Assembly: GCF_001306135.1 (NCBI RefSeq)
Contig: NZ_LGKP01000018.1
Span: 1 to 64,000 of the forward strand
Direction: 5' to 3'
Length of the DNA stretch: 64,000 bases
Source: Herpetosiphon geysericola
Lineage (GTDB): Bacteria > Chloroflexota > Chloroflexia > Chloroflexales > Herpetosiphonaceae
In this document: positions 18,016-26,760 of the stretch, one piece after another
Position numbering within the stretch: position 1 is the first letter of the stretch
Layout of the letters: the number at the start of each line of letters is the position of its first letter
The notes under the pieces: model-generated
Database searches by the model: none
The model's input: the letters and a program-made list of their open reading frames with translations, nothing else
What the model was told of the DNA's origin: nothing
Translations under genes and position numbers: made by a program

Positions 18016-18525
18016 ATAGAACGGCAGCATGGTTTGTTCCGCCTGTGGTATGGTGACCGTCGGCGGTTTGGTGATGGGCAGATGGCAGCGCGGACAGCGG
18101 TCGTGCCATTCGGCAAAGAGCGGATGGCTGTCGCGATGCTCACAGCGAGCCTGTGCCTCATGGAGGTGATAGGGGCGAAGGCGGGCAAACCAGAACTCAG
18201 CGGTATAGGCGCCTGCCTTGGGGATTTTTGCGCGCTGCTTGTCAAGGGTTGCCAACGTGGCCGGATCAACGACCTCCGCTACGAGGCTACGCAGCTCTAA
18301 TCCCTTGATTTCACGCAATTGATCGTTCGTTGCAACACGCGCCAGCATTGCGTCCTTCGACGCGATGATTGCTGCAAGATCCGTGGCTGCTTGCTGCTCC
18401 GTTACCAACCAATCCGCGAGTGCGCCGCCGGGTTGTAATTCGGCGGCAAAGAGTGGGTAGCGCTTGCGCAGGCGATTGTTTTTGCGCTTGACCCGTCGCT
18501 TTACCCGCTCGTCGAAGGTCAGCAT
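17971..18525 (-). CDS. Paralogue of the 28753-29262 protein (unknown family, Cys pair)
   Basis: 184 residues. The first 68 are nearly identical to the 28753-29262 product: a basic start (DERVKRRVKRKNNRLRKRYP), then AAELQPGGALADWLV and AAIIASKDAMLARVA. The middle diverges. The C-terminal third returns to near-identity, with a CEHR...WHDRCPRCHLP knuckle that could bind zinc. It is 15 residues longer because the stop after LPF is replaced by TAT and translation reads into the hairpin. AGGAGG precedes the start. It is part of a duplicated, decaying segment, and the upstream partner is a pseudogene. Confidence 0.65.
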   Translation of the reverse strand: MLTFDERVKRRVKRKNNRLRKRYPLFAAELQPGGALADWLVTEQQAATDLAAIIASKDAMLARVATNDQLREIKGLELRSLVAEVVDPATLATLDKQRAKIPKAGAYTAEFWFARLRPYHLHEAQARCEHRDSHPLFAEWHDRCPRCHLPITKPPTVTIPQAEQTMLPFYKRQQACDRDVSRPC

Positions 18526-19052
18526 GCGAGTGCCTCCTCTGAATCAAGCGCAATCAGCACAGCAGCCAAAACATGCTTACACAATTGCCCACCGCCATGA
18601 CTCCAGAATCCGCGACATTGGCAGGTAAAGCCCTCGGTATGGTCGATGCCATTGGCCAGCGTCACGGTGTAGGCTTTTGATCCCTGTACTGTAAATGTGG
18701 TCGCATCGCTGCGGGTCACCTGCTGGCTGAGGACAAGCACCACCGCATCATAGAGTTGGCGGCGCGAACAATCTCCGGCGATGAGCAGGGCTTGCTGCGC
18801 CCGAAAGCACCAACGGTCATCTGCCGTGGTGTTGCTCTAGAGCAAGCTCGCTAGCGGACTGCTGGGCGGAATCGGTTTGAGGGCCGTGGCGGTAATCGAG
18901 GTGTGTGCGCAGTGACTGGGCAGAATCTCATCACAGCGGACAAGGAGCAGCGCTGCCGAACGATGCATTGCTGGGGTGGGTGCCGCCATGGTGATGGCGG
19001 CAGTGGGTTAGCCAAAGTGGGTGAGGGTGGCGCGTTGGATGATGGTTTGCAT
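18519..19052 (-). pseudogene. SWIM-finger protein pseudogene (two nonsense codons)
   Basis: Same length (534 bp) and order as the intact gene at 29256-29789. From the ATG at 19052 it reads MQTIIQRATLTHFG and then hits TAA, where the intact copy has CAA. Further on, CTC-TAG-AGC replaces CTC-CAG-AGC near 18837-18842. Both are Gln-to-stop changes of the C-to-T type. The distal part (18519-18743) stays open and still holds CQCRGFWSHGGGQLCKH. A short truncated protein from internal codons is possible but unlikely. Confidence 0.85.
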
Positions 19053-19068
19053 GGTGATTCCTTTCTAC

Positions 19069-19130
19069 CCATGCCACGCAAGCCGTCGTTCGTGTATGTT
19101 GGTAGAGCTGCCTTTGCCGATGACGAGATG
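19069..19130 (-). pseudogene. radC 3' remnant
   Basis: Directly upstream of the SWIM pseudogene, the minus strand matches the last codons of the RadC gene at 29812-30420 (VIGKGS...ERRLAW in the same frame). The radC stop is displaced by a few codons. Similarity ends abruptly near 19130, where GATGCTGTCACT replaces GATGGTCAAGTAC. This marks the breakpoint of the duplicated segment. Confidence 0.75.
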
Positions 19131-19216
19131 CTGTCACTGCGCACGCTAGCAAGGCTGGTTATCATGATACGATCGCTCATCGTGACAGTTGCATCTTATT
19201 CTTGGTCAGACCGCGA

Positions 19217-22200
19217 CTATAATGATCCATGGTTATTTCCTTCATTCGGCATGCTAGATGTTGAGGCTCCTAACCATTCCAAACTGTTCCGTTGTGCCGC
19301 TGTTAATCCCGTGGTCGCCGTGATCGTTAATCCTGCATACGGTTGGTTGATCGCAAGCGTTTGGGCTTTAGTGCCTGTAGGGAGATGCCATACGCTGATT
19401 GTTGCATTACCGTTGCCACAGAAGAGGTATACCCCGTCGTGACTAAACCGTACACTGCGTACCCGTCCTACATGCCCGGATAAGCATTGCATCTGCTGTC
19501 CGGTTGTCGCATCCCACACATACACATTGGGACTCGAGCCACCCGTCGCAATCCATTGCCCATGGTGAGTCCAATCAACTGTCCAGACCTGACCTTCAGG
19601 ATTGGTGATGATCTGTTGGCATTCCTGCGTCGTAATATCCCAGATACGGATCGTGTGGTCATCACAGCCTGAGACGATGCGTTGCCCATCAGGGCTAAAT
19701 GTAATCGCCCAGATGGAGTTTGTATGTCCGGTTAGTATGGCAAGCGGCGTTGCTTGATCATGACGCCAAATACGAATGGTGTGATCGTCGCCGCCGCTTG
19801 CTAAGTAGCGGCCATCAGGACTCCACGCGAGTGACCAAACCCATCCATGATGACCACGATACGAGTGGGTTACATGACCCGTTGTTCGGTCCCAAATATA
19901 AAGAGTGTGATCTTCTCCACAGGCTGCGATGAATTGTCCATCGGGGCTAAAACTGATGGCGCGAACCCAGCCCCGAGCATCGGTGAGCCGCATGGTTGGT
20001 TGCTTGTCCTGAAGATGCCATAGGTGAATCGTCTGTTCTTTGGCGATTGCCAGCAGGTGCGCATGGGAGGTATAGGCAATCGCTTTACAATGCTGGGTTT
20101 CGTTGGATAACCCATACGCGCGTATCGGTTCTTCCCGAAGATTCCAGATGGTGACTGGTTGTTGTTCGCCACAACTCATAAGGTAGCCATCATCGGGACT
20201 GATGACTAAATTCCAAATGAGACCATCATGACCCTGAATCTGATGGCGCAAACGTCCACTGGTGGCCTCCCACACGCGCAGACTGCGATCACTACTGATA
20301 GAAATAAGATCATGGGTTGTATGGCTAAAGAGCAGACCCCGTACCCAGTGATGATGGGCGTTGATCGTATAGTGGGGATTGCCACTGGTCATATCCCACA
20401 GCCGAATGTGCCGATCAGCTCCTCCACTGGCAAGATATGCTCCATCTGAACTCAAGCACAGCGTTAATACCGCGTCGTGATGTCCCAGCAAGGTAGTTGT
20501 TAACCGCTGATGGACATAATCCCAGATATGAATCGTACAATCGCTCCCAGCACTGATTAAGATCGGTTCGTTTGGGCTAAAAACGAGTGACCAGACTGTC
20601 CCTTGATGACCATCCAGTGTTCCTTGGCGCTGGTAGTTTGTGCTATTCCAGAGGTGTATCCGATGATCTTTGCCTGCACTGGCAAGTGTTTGCCCATCAT
20701 GACTCAGGGCCACGCTACAAATCCAATCATCATGAGCGTGCACCCGCGCAATTAATCGGTTATCTTGCCAATCCCAGACGCGGAGATCGCCATCTTCCCC
20801 TCCACTGAACACGTACTGACCAGTCATATCGAAGGTAATACTGAGCACACGGCCAATATGATCGCTTAATGTCTGGATACACTGTCCGTCGGGAAGATTC
20901 CAAATCTTGATCGCGCCATCATCGCTCGCGCTGGCGAGGTGATGTCCGGTTGGACTAAATGCGAGGGCGCGAACCCAATCGTGATGCGCGGGAATCGACC
21001 AGCACAGCTTAAACTGGTGCGTATGCCAAATCAACAGCTCACCGTAGACACTTGCGCTTGCCAACAGGTTGCCATCGGGACTTTGTGCAAGCGCAATTAA
21101 TCCACCAAAACTTGGAATAAAATGCGTTTGTGACAGATCGCAGCCCGTTAAATCAAGGGTTGCAATCGCGCGATCCTGAAGATTAACCTGCCATATTGGT
21201 TTAAAGCGAAAATCAAACTGCTGCAGATCTGTTTGGAGTTCGAGACAGAGATTCAAAATATTGCCAGGGGCATAGCCCATTTCTGGCATGGGGCGTGGAT
21301 GAAAGGTTGCCAGCAATGCTTGGAGGGATCGGATTGTTTGGTCCCGCCCATCGATTAAGAGCAGGTGTTGGATCAGCGGTTGAATGATTGCTTGGCGTTG
21401 TTGTTCGCGAATGATTGTGATCGCGTCAGCCTTGAGCAGGGCATGCCGAATCAGGAGATGGGGGCGTTGGTGACGAATTTCCTGCACGAGTTGGTCAATC
21501 AAGCATACATTCAGATACTCTAAAATAACGCTATGTAAGCGAAAACCTGCGTTGTGCTGTTCAATCAACGAACGGCGTACCAGCGATTCAAGGGTCTCTA
21601 AAAGGACATGCTGCCATGGCGAGCGCACTAAGTTGGCCTTAAGCGTCGCAATGGTCGTGGGCTGGCGTTCGATGCTCAACCAATACATGACTTCTTGTTC
21701 ATGCTCCGATAAACGACTTAATTGTTGATGGAGTATCGTGCGAATATCACCGACCAACGGCTGTTGGTGGAGTAAAAACGCCGCAATATCCCCGGCACAT
21801 AACGCTTGAATACTTTGCGCCACTAACTTGAGCGTTAACGGATTGCCCGTGTACTGCGTGGTTAATTGCTGCCAACTGGGTTCATCTCCATGAAGGTGAT
21901 ACGGCTGAAGTAAGAGCTGGGTCTCATGCTCGGCAAGGCCAGTCAGCGTGAGGATACGGGTTGTGTCACTCTGGATGTGATTGAACCCGACTGGTTTTTC
22001 ACGACTGGTGATGATGATGCAGCTCTGATGCCGACGTTGACTGATCGCAGCGAGCAGCTCAGCATATTCACGATACTGCTGATGATATTGTCCAGCAGGG
22101 TAATCCGATCGCAGTAATGATTCGAAATTATCTAAAATCAGCAGGCAGCGATAGCGTGTGAGATACATGATGAAGCAATTCAGCCGTTGTTGAAAGTCGG

Positions 22201-22885
22201 TTGGATACGCATCTGGTGGATTTGGCTCAATCCGATAGAGGCAGTCTAAAAGATACTCATTGGCCGAGAGTGGGCGATTGAGGGAACGCCAGATAATGAC
22301 GGTGACGTCCGGTTTGAGCATCTGTGCCAGGGTAGTGATTAACGTTGTTTTGCCCATCCCCCCGAGTCCAAGTACCGCAATAACTCGACAGCGGTCGTGG
22401 GTCACCCAGGTGGTTAATTGGGTTAGTTCTGTGCTGCGGCCAACAAAATGCTGAATGTCCGGGGCTTCTCCCCAATCATAGACAGTATATGGTGCTGATT
22501 GTGCTGGTGATTGAATTCGGATGTTCGGTGGGGCTGGACGTTTCCCATAGTGAGATGCAAGATCCACCACCTCAGTCCATGTAGACAATGGTTTAAACCC
22601 AGAGTGTTGAAAAACGACGTTTAGTAACCTCAGGAGTTGTTGCTGTGCCTCGATCGGCTGATGGTTTGCAAGGTGTTCCCATATCAGCGTGGCCAAGGCG
22701 GCAATGTAGCTTGGTGGACAACGAATCTGATCCTGTTCATAGCGCATAATGGTGGTATGGGCAACACCAAAATACCGTGCTGCCTCTTTTTTTGAACGAA
22801 AGACCCATGATCGCAGATCACCCAGAAATGCACCGAGGCCATCATCGGGATCAAAGCTGGGAAGTGTAAGCGGTTGGTGGAACAT
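19217..22885 (-). CDS. HTH-NB-ARC-WD40 STAND regulator
   Basis: 1222 residues from the ATG at 22885 (MFHQPLTLPSF). N-terminal HTH: SKKEAARYFGVAHTTIMRYE (about residues 33-52). NB-ARC NTPase: Walker A VLGLGGMGKTTL (about 173-184), Walker B RCLLILDNFESLL (about 258-270) and the downstream GNPLTLKLVA motif. A linker leads to about 14 WD40 repeats (about residues 590-1215), seen as repeated GHxxxV-SPDG-LASGGxDxxIRIWD units. Such STAND proteins are held inactive by the propeller and switch on ligand binding; the HTH suggests transcription control. It is divergent from the secreted protein, with palindromes between them. It could also be a defence protein. Confidence 0.9.
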   Translation of the reverse strand: MFHQPLTLPSFDPDDGLGAFLGDLRSWVFRSKKEAARYFGVAHTTIMRYEQDQIRCPPSYIAALATLIWEHLANHQPIEAQQQLLRLLNVVFQHSGFKPLSTWTEVVDLASHYGKRPAPPNIRIQSPAQSAPYTVYDWGEAPDIQHFVGRSTELTQLTTWVTHDRCRVIAVLGLGGMGKTTLITTLAQMLKPDVTVIIWRSLNRPLSANEYLLDCLYRIEPNPPDAYPTDFQQRLNCFIMYLTRYRCLLILDNFESLLRSDYPAGQYHQQYREYAELLAAISQRRHQSCIIITSREKPVGFNHIQSDTTRILTLTGLAEHETQLLLQPYHLHGDEPSWQQLTTQYTGNPLTLKLVAQSIQALCAGDIAAFLLHQQPLVGDIRTILHQQLSRLSEHEQEVMYWLSIERQPTTIATLKANLVRSPWQHVLLETLESLVRRSLIEQHNAGFRLHSVILEYLNVCLIDQLVQEIRHQRPHLLIRHALLKADAITIIREQQRQAIIQPLIQHLLLIDGRDQTIRSLQALLATFHPRPMPEMGYAPGNILNLCLELQTDLQQFDFRFKPIWQVNLQDRAIATLDLTGCDLSQTHFIPSFGGLIALAQSPDGNLLASASVYGELLIWHTHQFKLCWSIPAHHDWVRALAFSPTGHHLASASDDGAIKIWNLPDGQCIQTLSDHIGRVLSITFDMTGQYVFSGGEDGDLRVWDWQDNRLIARVHAHDDWICSVALSHDGQTLASAGKDHRIHLWNSTNYQRQGTLDGHQGTVWSLVFSPNEPILISAGSDCTIHIWDYVHQRLTTTLLGHHDAVLTLCLSSDGAYLASGGADRHIRLWDMTSGNPHYTINAHHHWVRGLLFSHTTHDLISISSDRSLRVWEATSGRLRHQIQGHDGLIWNLVISPDDGYLMSCGEQQPVTIWNLREEPIRAYGLSNETQHCKAIAYTSHAHLLAIAKEQTIHLWHLQDKQPTMRLTDARGWVRAISFSPDGQFIAACGEDHTLYIWDRTTGHVTHSYRGHHGWVWSLAWSPDGRYLASGGDDHTIRIWRHDQATPLAILTGHTNSIWAITFSPDGQRIVSGCDDHTIRIWDITTQECQQIITNPEGQVWTVDWTHHGQWIATGGSSPNVYVWDATTGQQMQCLSGHVGRVRSVRFSHDGVYLFCGNGNATISVWHLPTGTKAQTLAINQPYAGLTITATTGLTAAQRNSLEWLGASTSSMPNEGNNHGSL

Positions 22886-22929
22886 CGCAACGCATCCAAT
22901 GCTACTAAATCGTCCAGATATCTGATCGA

Positions 22930-23010
22930 AAGGAGCTGTCAATCTTGCATAGACAGCTCCTTCTATAATACGCAATCTATTGCCAAAATGGTGCGCACAT
23001 CGTGCGCACC
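22930..23010. promoter_or_regulatory. Divergent control region with two palindromes
   Basis: AAGGAGCTGTC (22930-22940) and GACAGCTCCTT (22952-22962) are perfect inverted arms. TATAAT at 22964-22969 is a -10 candidate for the plus-strand gene. GGTGCGCAC (22990-22998) and GTGCGCACC (23002-23010) form a second perfect palindrome with a 3-nt centre. The GTGCGCAC core recurs in the RiPP control region at 26527-26534. Likely an operator zone for the STAND regulator or another factor. Confidence 0.6.
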
Positions 23011-23071
23011 GTGTCCAACTACCCAGCTATGCTCAATGCGTATCGATCAGTTAGGTTAGGAAGGAATTGCA

Positions 23072-25219
23072 ATGCGATTGTTTCATGCACGGATGCTGCC
23101 TGTGTGGTTGATTGGAATGCTTGTAAGCTTCGTTGGGTTTCATCAACCAAGTGCGGCCTCGCTTACAAGTAGCCAAACCATTCTTGGCTCGTGGGATACG
23201 ACGCTTGGTCGTCAGTTTGCGCGGCCTGGAACGCTGACAACCTTAACGCTTGATGCGCAAGGACATTTATATGTCCTTGGCGATTTTGCCTATACGAATA
23301 ATGTTGAGACGAATGGTCTTGCTCGTTGGAATGGTACAGAGTGGGAGCAGTTTGGTTTAACCCCCGCTGATCGCGGTCGTATTTCGGAGCTAACACCCTA
23401 CCACGATGGCTTTGTCGTTGGGGGAAACTTTTCACGGCTCCAGAATCAACCACGTAATCATGTTGCCCGATGGGATGGAACCAGTTTTCAAGGGCTTGGG
23501 AGTGGGCTGACCGATCGTTTAGATTATGCTGCTGGTGATGTGCAGGTTCATAGTTTCGCCGTGTTCAGTGATACGTTGATGATTGGAGGGAATTTTCGCC
23601 ATTTCAATCAAGGATTATCAACGGGGATTGCCCATTGGGATGGTGCAGCGCAACCACAAGGCCAGCTTTTTAATAAACCGGTGTTTAGTCTCGCAAGGAC
23701 TGATCAGGATGTCATTGCCGCAGGGTCATTTACTACGGTGTCGGGGCAATCGGCACGCTATCTCGCGCTTTGGGCGAATCAGCAATGGCAGCCAATTGTC
23801 AACAATTTTACAACCCATTATCTTAACCTGTATGAGGTTAATCAGACCATCTATTTGGTCGCGCAAGAACGTAACGTGGTGACGAGCCGCTTGTATCGCT
23901 GGGATGGCAGCGGATTTGTGGCGGAAAGTACTGCTGTGAGTGGAATCCTCCATGATGTTACTAGCTGGAACAATCAGATCTATGCTGTCCATAATAATCA
24001 ACTTGTACGGTTAAATGGTGGTGTTTGGCAATCAGTGACGTTACCCATGACAACGACCGCAGTTACGGCACTCGTTGGGAATGCGACCACGCTCTATATT
24101 GGGGGACGTTTTTCACTCAACGGTGTTGCGAGTGATCTTGTTGCATGGGATGGGACGACCCTTCAGTCGTTAGCCGTGTTTACAACCCCTGATTCAATGA
24201 CGCAGTTGGCGGGCGATGCTGGGTATCCCGTGGTGCTGCAAGAGCAATATGCCTTCGATCAAAGCTTTTTGAAACGCTGGAATGGTACGAGCTGGCAAAC
24301 CTTAGCTCACGGTCGCTATGAATTGCTTGGCGGCTTGATGTTCCACACCCTGAATCAACAGCTGTATCTCTTTTTACCCCAAACCCAAACGCTTGCTCCT
24401 GGAGAAGCATCAAGTGCCGTTTGGCGTTTAGACGGGGCTTCGCTGGAGAGTGCAGAAATTCCAACCAGCCAACACTTAACGTGGTATCCCTCAGGGCCAC
24501 GCATCTTCACGGTTCAACCCATGAGCCAGCCAACGATTCCGATGACGGGGATTATCGAATTCGATGCAATCCGTTTCAATCAAATTGCTGCCGAAGCGCG
24601 GATTAGTAGTGATGAAATGCTCTTTGTTGCTGGTTCAACGATCTTTAAGGTTTTTATTCATCTTGACCAATTTGAAGATTATCTTGATCTTACCCGTTGG
24701 GATGGGCAAGAATGGGAATACCTAGGCTCACGCTCAATTCCCAAAGGCTATCATCGTGGAACCGTATGGAATAATCAATTGTATTTGTTATTGGGCCATA
24801 CACTGTATCGAGTGAGTGACACTGGTGTATTTAGCCAAGTTGGAATATTTGATGGTCCTATCAATGCCGTAGCTGGGGTTGCGGGTGGTGGTTTGTATAT
24901 CGCTGGTGATTTCAGTCAAGTCAATAGTACCCATACCGGGCCTATTGTACGTTATAACGGGAGTACCTTTGACGGATTAAGTCAGCAACCCAATGGTGCG
25001 GTGACCCATCTTAGTGCTGACCACGAGCAATTGTATGTTGGTGGGAGTTTTACCCACGTTGGGTCAACCCCATCATTGGGGGTTGCGGTTTTCCGTTTTG
25101 CGCAAGCCGAGCCAACCGCAACTCCAAGCCTAAGCCCAACTCCAAGCCCCAGTCTTACCCCCACAGTTTCAGTGAATCCTTTACCGAAATGGGTCTATTT
25201 ACCCGCTATCACTCGTTAG
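23072..25219 (+). CDS. Secreted propeller-like surface protein with Chloroflexota C-terminal tail
   Basis: 715 residues. A signal peptide is evident: MRLFHARMLPVWLIGMLVSF with cleavage near HQPSAASL. The body consists of repeated units of about 45-60 residues around LARWNG, VARWDGTSF, IAHWDGA, LYRWDGSG and LVAWDGTTL, each followed by a GGNF/GGRF/AGSF turn, as in Kelch/galactose-oxidase-like propellers. The C-terminus is a TPTATPSLSPTPSPSLTPTV linker and a short WVYLPAITR tail. Such tails end many exported Chloroflexota proteins and are thought to be sorting signals. AGGAAGG lies about 9 nt before the ATG. Function unknown; binding at the cell surface is inferred. Confidence 0.85.
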   Translation: MRLFHARMLPVWLIGMLVSFVGFHQPSAASLTSSQTILGSWDTTLGRQFARPGTLTTLTLDAQGHLYVLGDFAYTNNVETNGLARWNGTEWEQFGLTPADRGRISELTPYHDGFVVGGNFSRLQNQPRNHVARWDGTSFQGLGSGLTDRLDYAAGDVQVHSFAVFSDTLMIGGNFRHFNQGLSTGIAHWDGAAQPQGQLFNKPVFSLARTDQDVIAAGSFTTVSGQSARYLALWANQQWQPIVNNFTTHYLNLYEVNQTIYLVAQERNVVTSRLYRWDGSGFVAESTAVSGILHDVTSWNNQIYAVHNNQLVRLNGGVWQSVTLPMTTTAVTALVGNATTLYIGGRFSLNGVASDLVAWDGTTLQSLAVFTTPDSMTQLAGDAGYPVVLQEQYAFDQSFLKRWNGTSWQTLAHGRYELLGGLMFHTLNQQLYLFLPQTQTLAPGEASSAVWRLDGASLESAEIPTSQHLTWYPSGPRIFTVQPMSQPTIPMTGIIEFDAIRFNQIAAEARISSDEMLFVAGSTIFKVFIHLDQFEDYLDLTRWDGQEWEYLGSRSIPKGYHRGTVWNNQLYLLLGHTLYRVSDTGVFSQVGIFDGPINAVAGVAGGGLYIAGDFSQVNSTHTGPIVRYNGSTFDGLSQQPNGAVTHLSADHEQLYVGGSFTHVGSTPSLGVAVFRFAQAEPTATPSLSPTPSPSLTPTVSVNPLPKWVYLPAITR

Positions 25220-25237
25220 TCATCATTCCACCCACGA

Positions 25238-25272
25238 TCAAGGCTGCGCCAAGGATTCTGGCGCAGCCTTGA
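25238..25272. terminator. Bidirectional terminator between convergent genes
   Basis: TCAAGGCTGCGCCA (25238-25251) and TGGCGCAGCCTTGA (25259-25272) are perfect 14-nt arms with a 7-nt loop. They lie exactly between the stops of the secreted protein (25219) and the minus-strand glycosyltransferase (25278). Confidence 0.8.
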
Positions 25273-25277
25273 TGTAC

Positions 25278-26435
25278 TTAATCGCCTAGATTGCTCGCAA
25301 CAAGCTGTTCAAGGAAAGGAACAGCAGTGCTGATAGGGGGATACGCTTCCATTGTCGCTTGCAAGGCTTGAGCCTTTGCCCGATAGCATGGATTCTGGAT
25401 TAACTCCCTGAGGGTTTGCTGGATCACCAAAGGAGTTAACTGCTGGCTATCAAGGGCAATCCCAACCCCTAACTCAGCACACCGTTGGGCATGGTCAGGC
25501 TGATCTGCCCCAAGTGGAATAATGATTACGGGAAGTCCATGGCTCAGTGCCCCGACAAGACTACTAAACCCTCCATGACAGATCACTGCATCACAGTGCG
25601 GTAAGATCTGCCATTGGGGAAGATAGCGAACAATCGTGATATGTGCTGGTTGCACCCCGAAAACCATTGGATCGTGTTGTTGACCAATGCTCATAACAAG
25701 GTGATAGGGTTCAGTTTGAAAGGCGTGAAGAATCGTTTCAAAAATATGGAGGTTATAGCCATAAATGGTGCCAAGTGTGACATAGATAGTGGGTCGATCG
25801 GATGGAAGGATAATTCGTTCGGAGGTGGAGCGTGTTTCGCGGTAGAGCGTTGGGCGAAATCGCAATGTTGTGGGTGGTAAGGCCACATGGGGCAATTGAT
25901 AGGGTTCTGCAAAACAGGAAAGATGGGCATAACGATAGAGCAGTGCATACCCTTCAGCACATTCAAGATTAAATTGTTGACATAATTTTTGAACTGCCAA
26001 GCCTAATAACGATGGATCACGATTGGCATTAGCGAAAAAACTTACTTCAAATGAAACATGGGGAATAGTGCATGCCTCGGCGGCGATACATCCACTATAC
26101 TCAAAAGAATTGCGCACAATTAAATCAGGCTGCCATTGATACCCAATCGCTAATAGATCGGGCAACATTGCGCTTGCAAGTTGGCCTGCATACATATTCG
26201 CCAAGATCCATGCTCGTTGATCTACCTCATGAACTGGGGGATTTACGGGTGGAACAGCATGTAAGCTCGGATAGCCTGCCTGGAACCATTGAAAACCCGC
26301 ATGTTCAACGGCTTGTTGCAGATCGCCCCCTGTTGCGAATGCAACCTGATGGCCTGCATCCACACATGCTTGGGCTAGTGGTACGAGCGGATGAAAATGA
26401 CCAATCACGGGATGGGTGGTAAACAGTATTCGCAT
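25278..26435 (-). CDS. Glycosyltransferase, GT1/MGT type
   Basis: A GT-B enzyme of the UGT/macrolide glycosyltransferase kind, which moves a sugar from a nucleotide sugar to a small-molecule acceptor. The N-terminus ILFTTHPVIGHFHPLVPLAQ and the donor-site motif CHGGFSSLVGALSHGLPVII followed by PLGADQPDHAQRCAELGVGI are diagnostic. Length (385) is typical. AGAGGA lies about 8 nt before the ATG. It is divergent from the 27-residue peptide and P450 genes across a 178-bp region with operator-like repeats. I infer that it glycosylates the P450-modified peptide, but an unrelated acceptor is possible. Confidence 0.85.
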   Translation of the reverse strand: MRILFTTHPVIGHFHPLVPLAQACVDAGHQVAFATGGDLQQAVEHAGFQWFQAGYPSLHAVPPVNPPVHEVDQRAWILANMYAGQLASAMLPDLLAIGYQWQPDLIVRNSFEYSGCIAAEACTIPHVSFEVSFFANANRDPSLLGLAVQKLCQQFNLECAEGYALLYRYAHLSCFAEPYQLPHVALPPTTLRFRPTLYRETRSTSERIILPSDRPTIYVTLGTIYGYNLHIFETILHAFQTEPYHLVMSIGQQHDPMVFGVQPAHITIVRYLPQWQILPHCDAVICHGGFSSLVGALSHGLPVIIIPLGADQPDHAQRCAELGVGIALDSQQLTPLVIQQTLRELIQNPCYRAKAQALQATMEAYPPISTAVPFLEQLVASNLGD

Positions 26436-26491
26436 CGAATGAATCCTCTGAGTTGAGCATATTCACCGAGCATACTCCTGATGGATTAATA

Positions 26492-26545
26492 GGTGCATGC
26501 ACCGGCTTTATGTGCGTCGATCGTGCGTGCGCACGCTTTATGCAC
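26492..26545. promoter_or_regulatory. Operator-like repeats between glycosyltransferase and RiPP precursor
   Basis: Two 23-nt direct repeats start at 26493 and 26523, 30 bp apart, and agree at about 18 positions. Each combines a palindrome with GCTTTATG: GGTGCATGCACC at 26492-26503 and CGTGCGCACG at 26526-26535. The three-helical-turn spacing fits cooperative binding of a dimeric regulator. GTGCGCAC is shared with the site at 22990-23010. Confidence 0.55.
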
Positions 26546-26613
26546 CCCCCATTAAAGTACGTATGTGGTTGATAACAACCGCATGGAACACTTTTATTAG
26601 GAGGAATGTCGTT

Positions 26614-26697
26614 ATGAAGAAGGTACTGCACAAAGTGGCAATTCGCTTAGGCTGGGTTAACCGTGTTGGCCCTGGTCCAGTGTATCGCTACTACTAA
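26614..26697 (+). CDS. RiPP precursor peptide, cittilin-like (27 residues, YRYY end)
   Basis: A 27-residue peptide with a strong AGGAGGA site 8 nt before its ATG. It begins MKKVLHKVAIRLGW, a basic amphipathic leader, and ends GPGPVYRYY. Cittilins of Myxococcus come from a 27-residue precursor whose last four residues, YIYY, are cross-linked by a P450 into a biaryl and aryl-ether bicycle. Length, aromatic spacing (Y-x-Y-Y), the Pro close to the core for prolyl endopeptidase cleavage and the adjacent P450 all match. The core here would be YRYY, possibly with the preceding Val. The link to cittilin is from memory of the published system, and the chemistry is inferred. Confidence 0.85.
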   Translation: MKKVLHKVAIRLGWVNRVGPGPVYRYY

Positions 26698-26712
26698 ACC
26701 GATGATGCCGTT

Positions 26713-26736
26713 GCTGGGCTATGCTTATAGCCCAGC
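26713..26736 (+). terminator. Stem-loop between precursor and P450 genes
   Basis: GCTGGGCTAT (26713-26722) and ATAGCCCAGC (26727-26736) form a perfect 10-bp stem with a GCTT loop; T26712/A26737 extends it by one pair. It lies 15 nt after the precursor stop. A partial terminator here would give more precursor than enzyme mRNA, as is common in RiPP operons. The following T-tract is short. Confidence 0.7.
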
Positions 26737-26760
26737 AGCCTTGTTGAAAATGTGTGTGCT

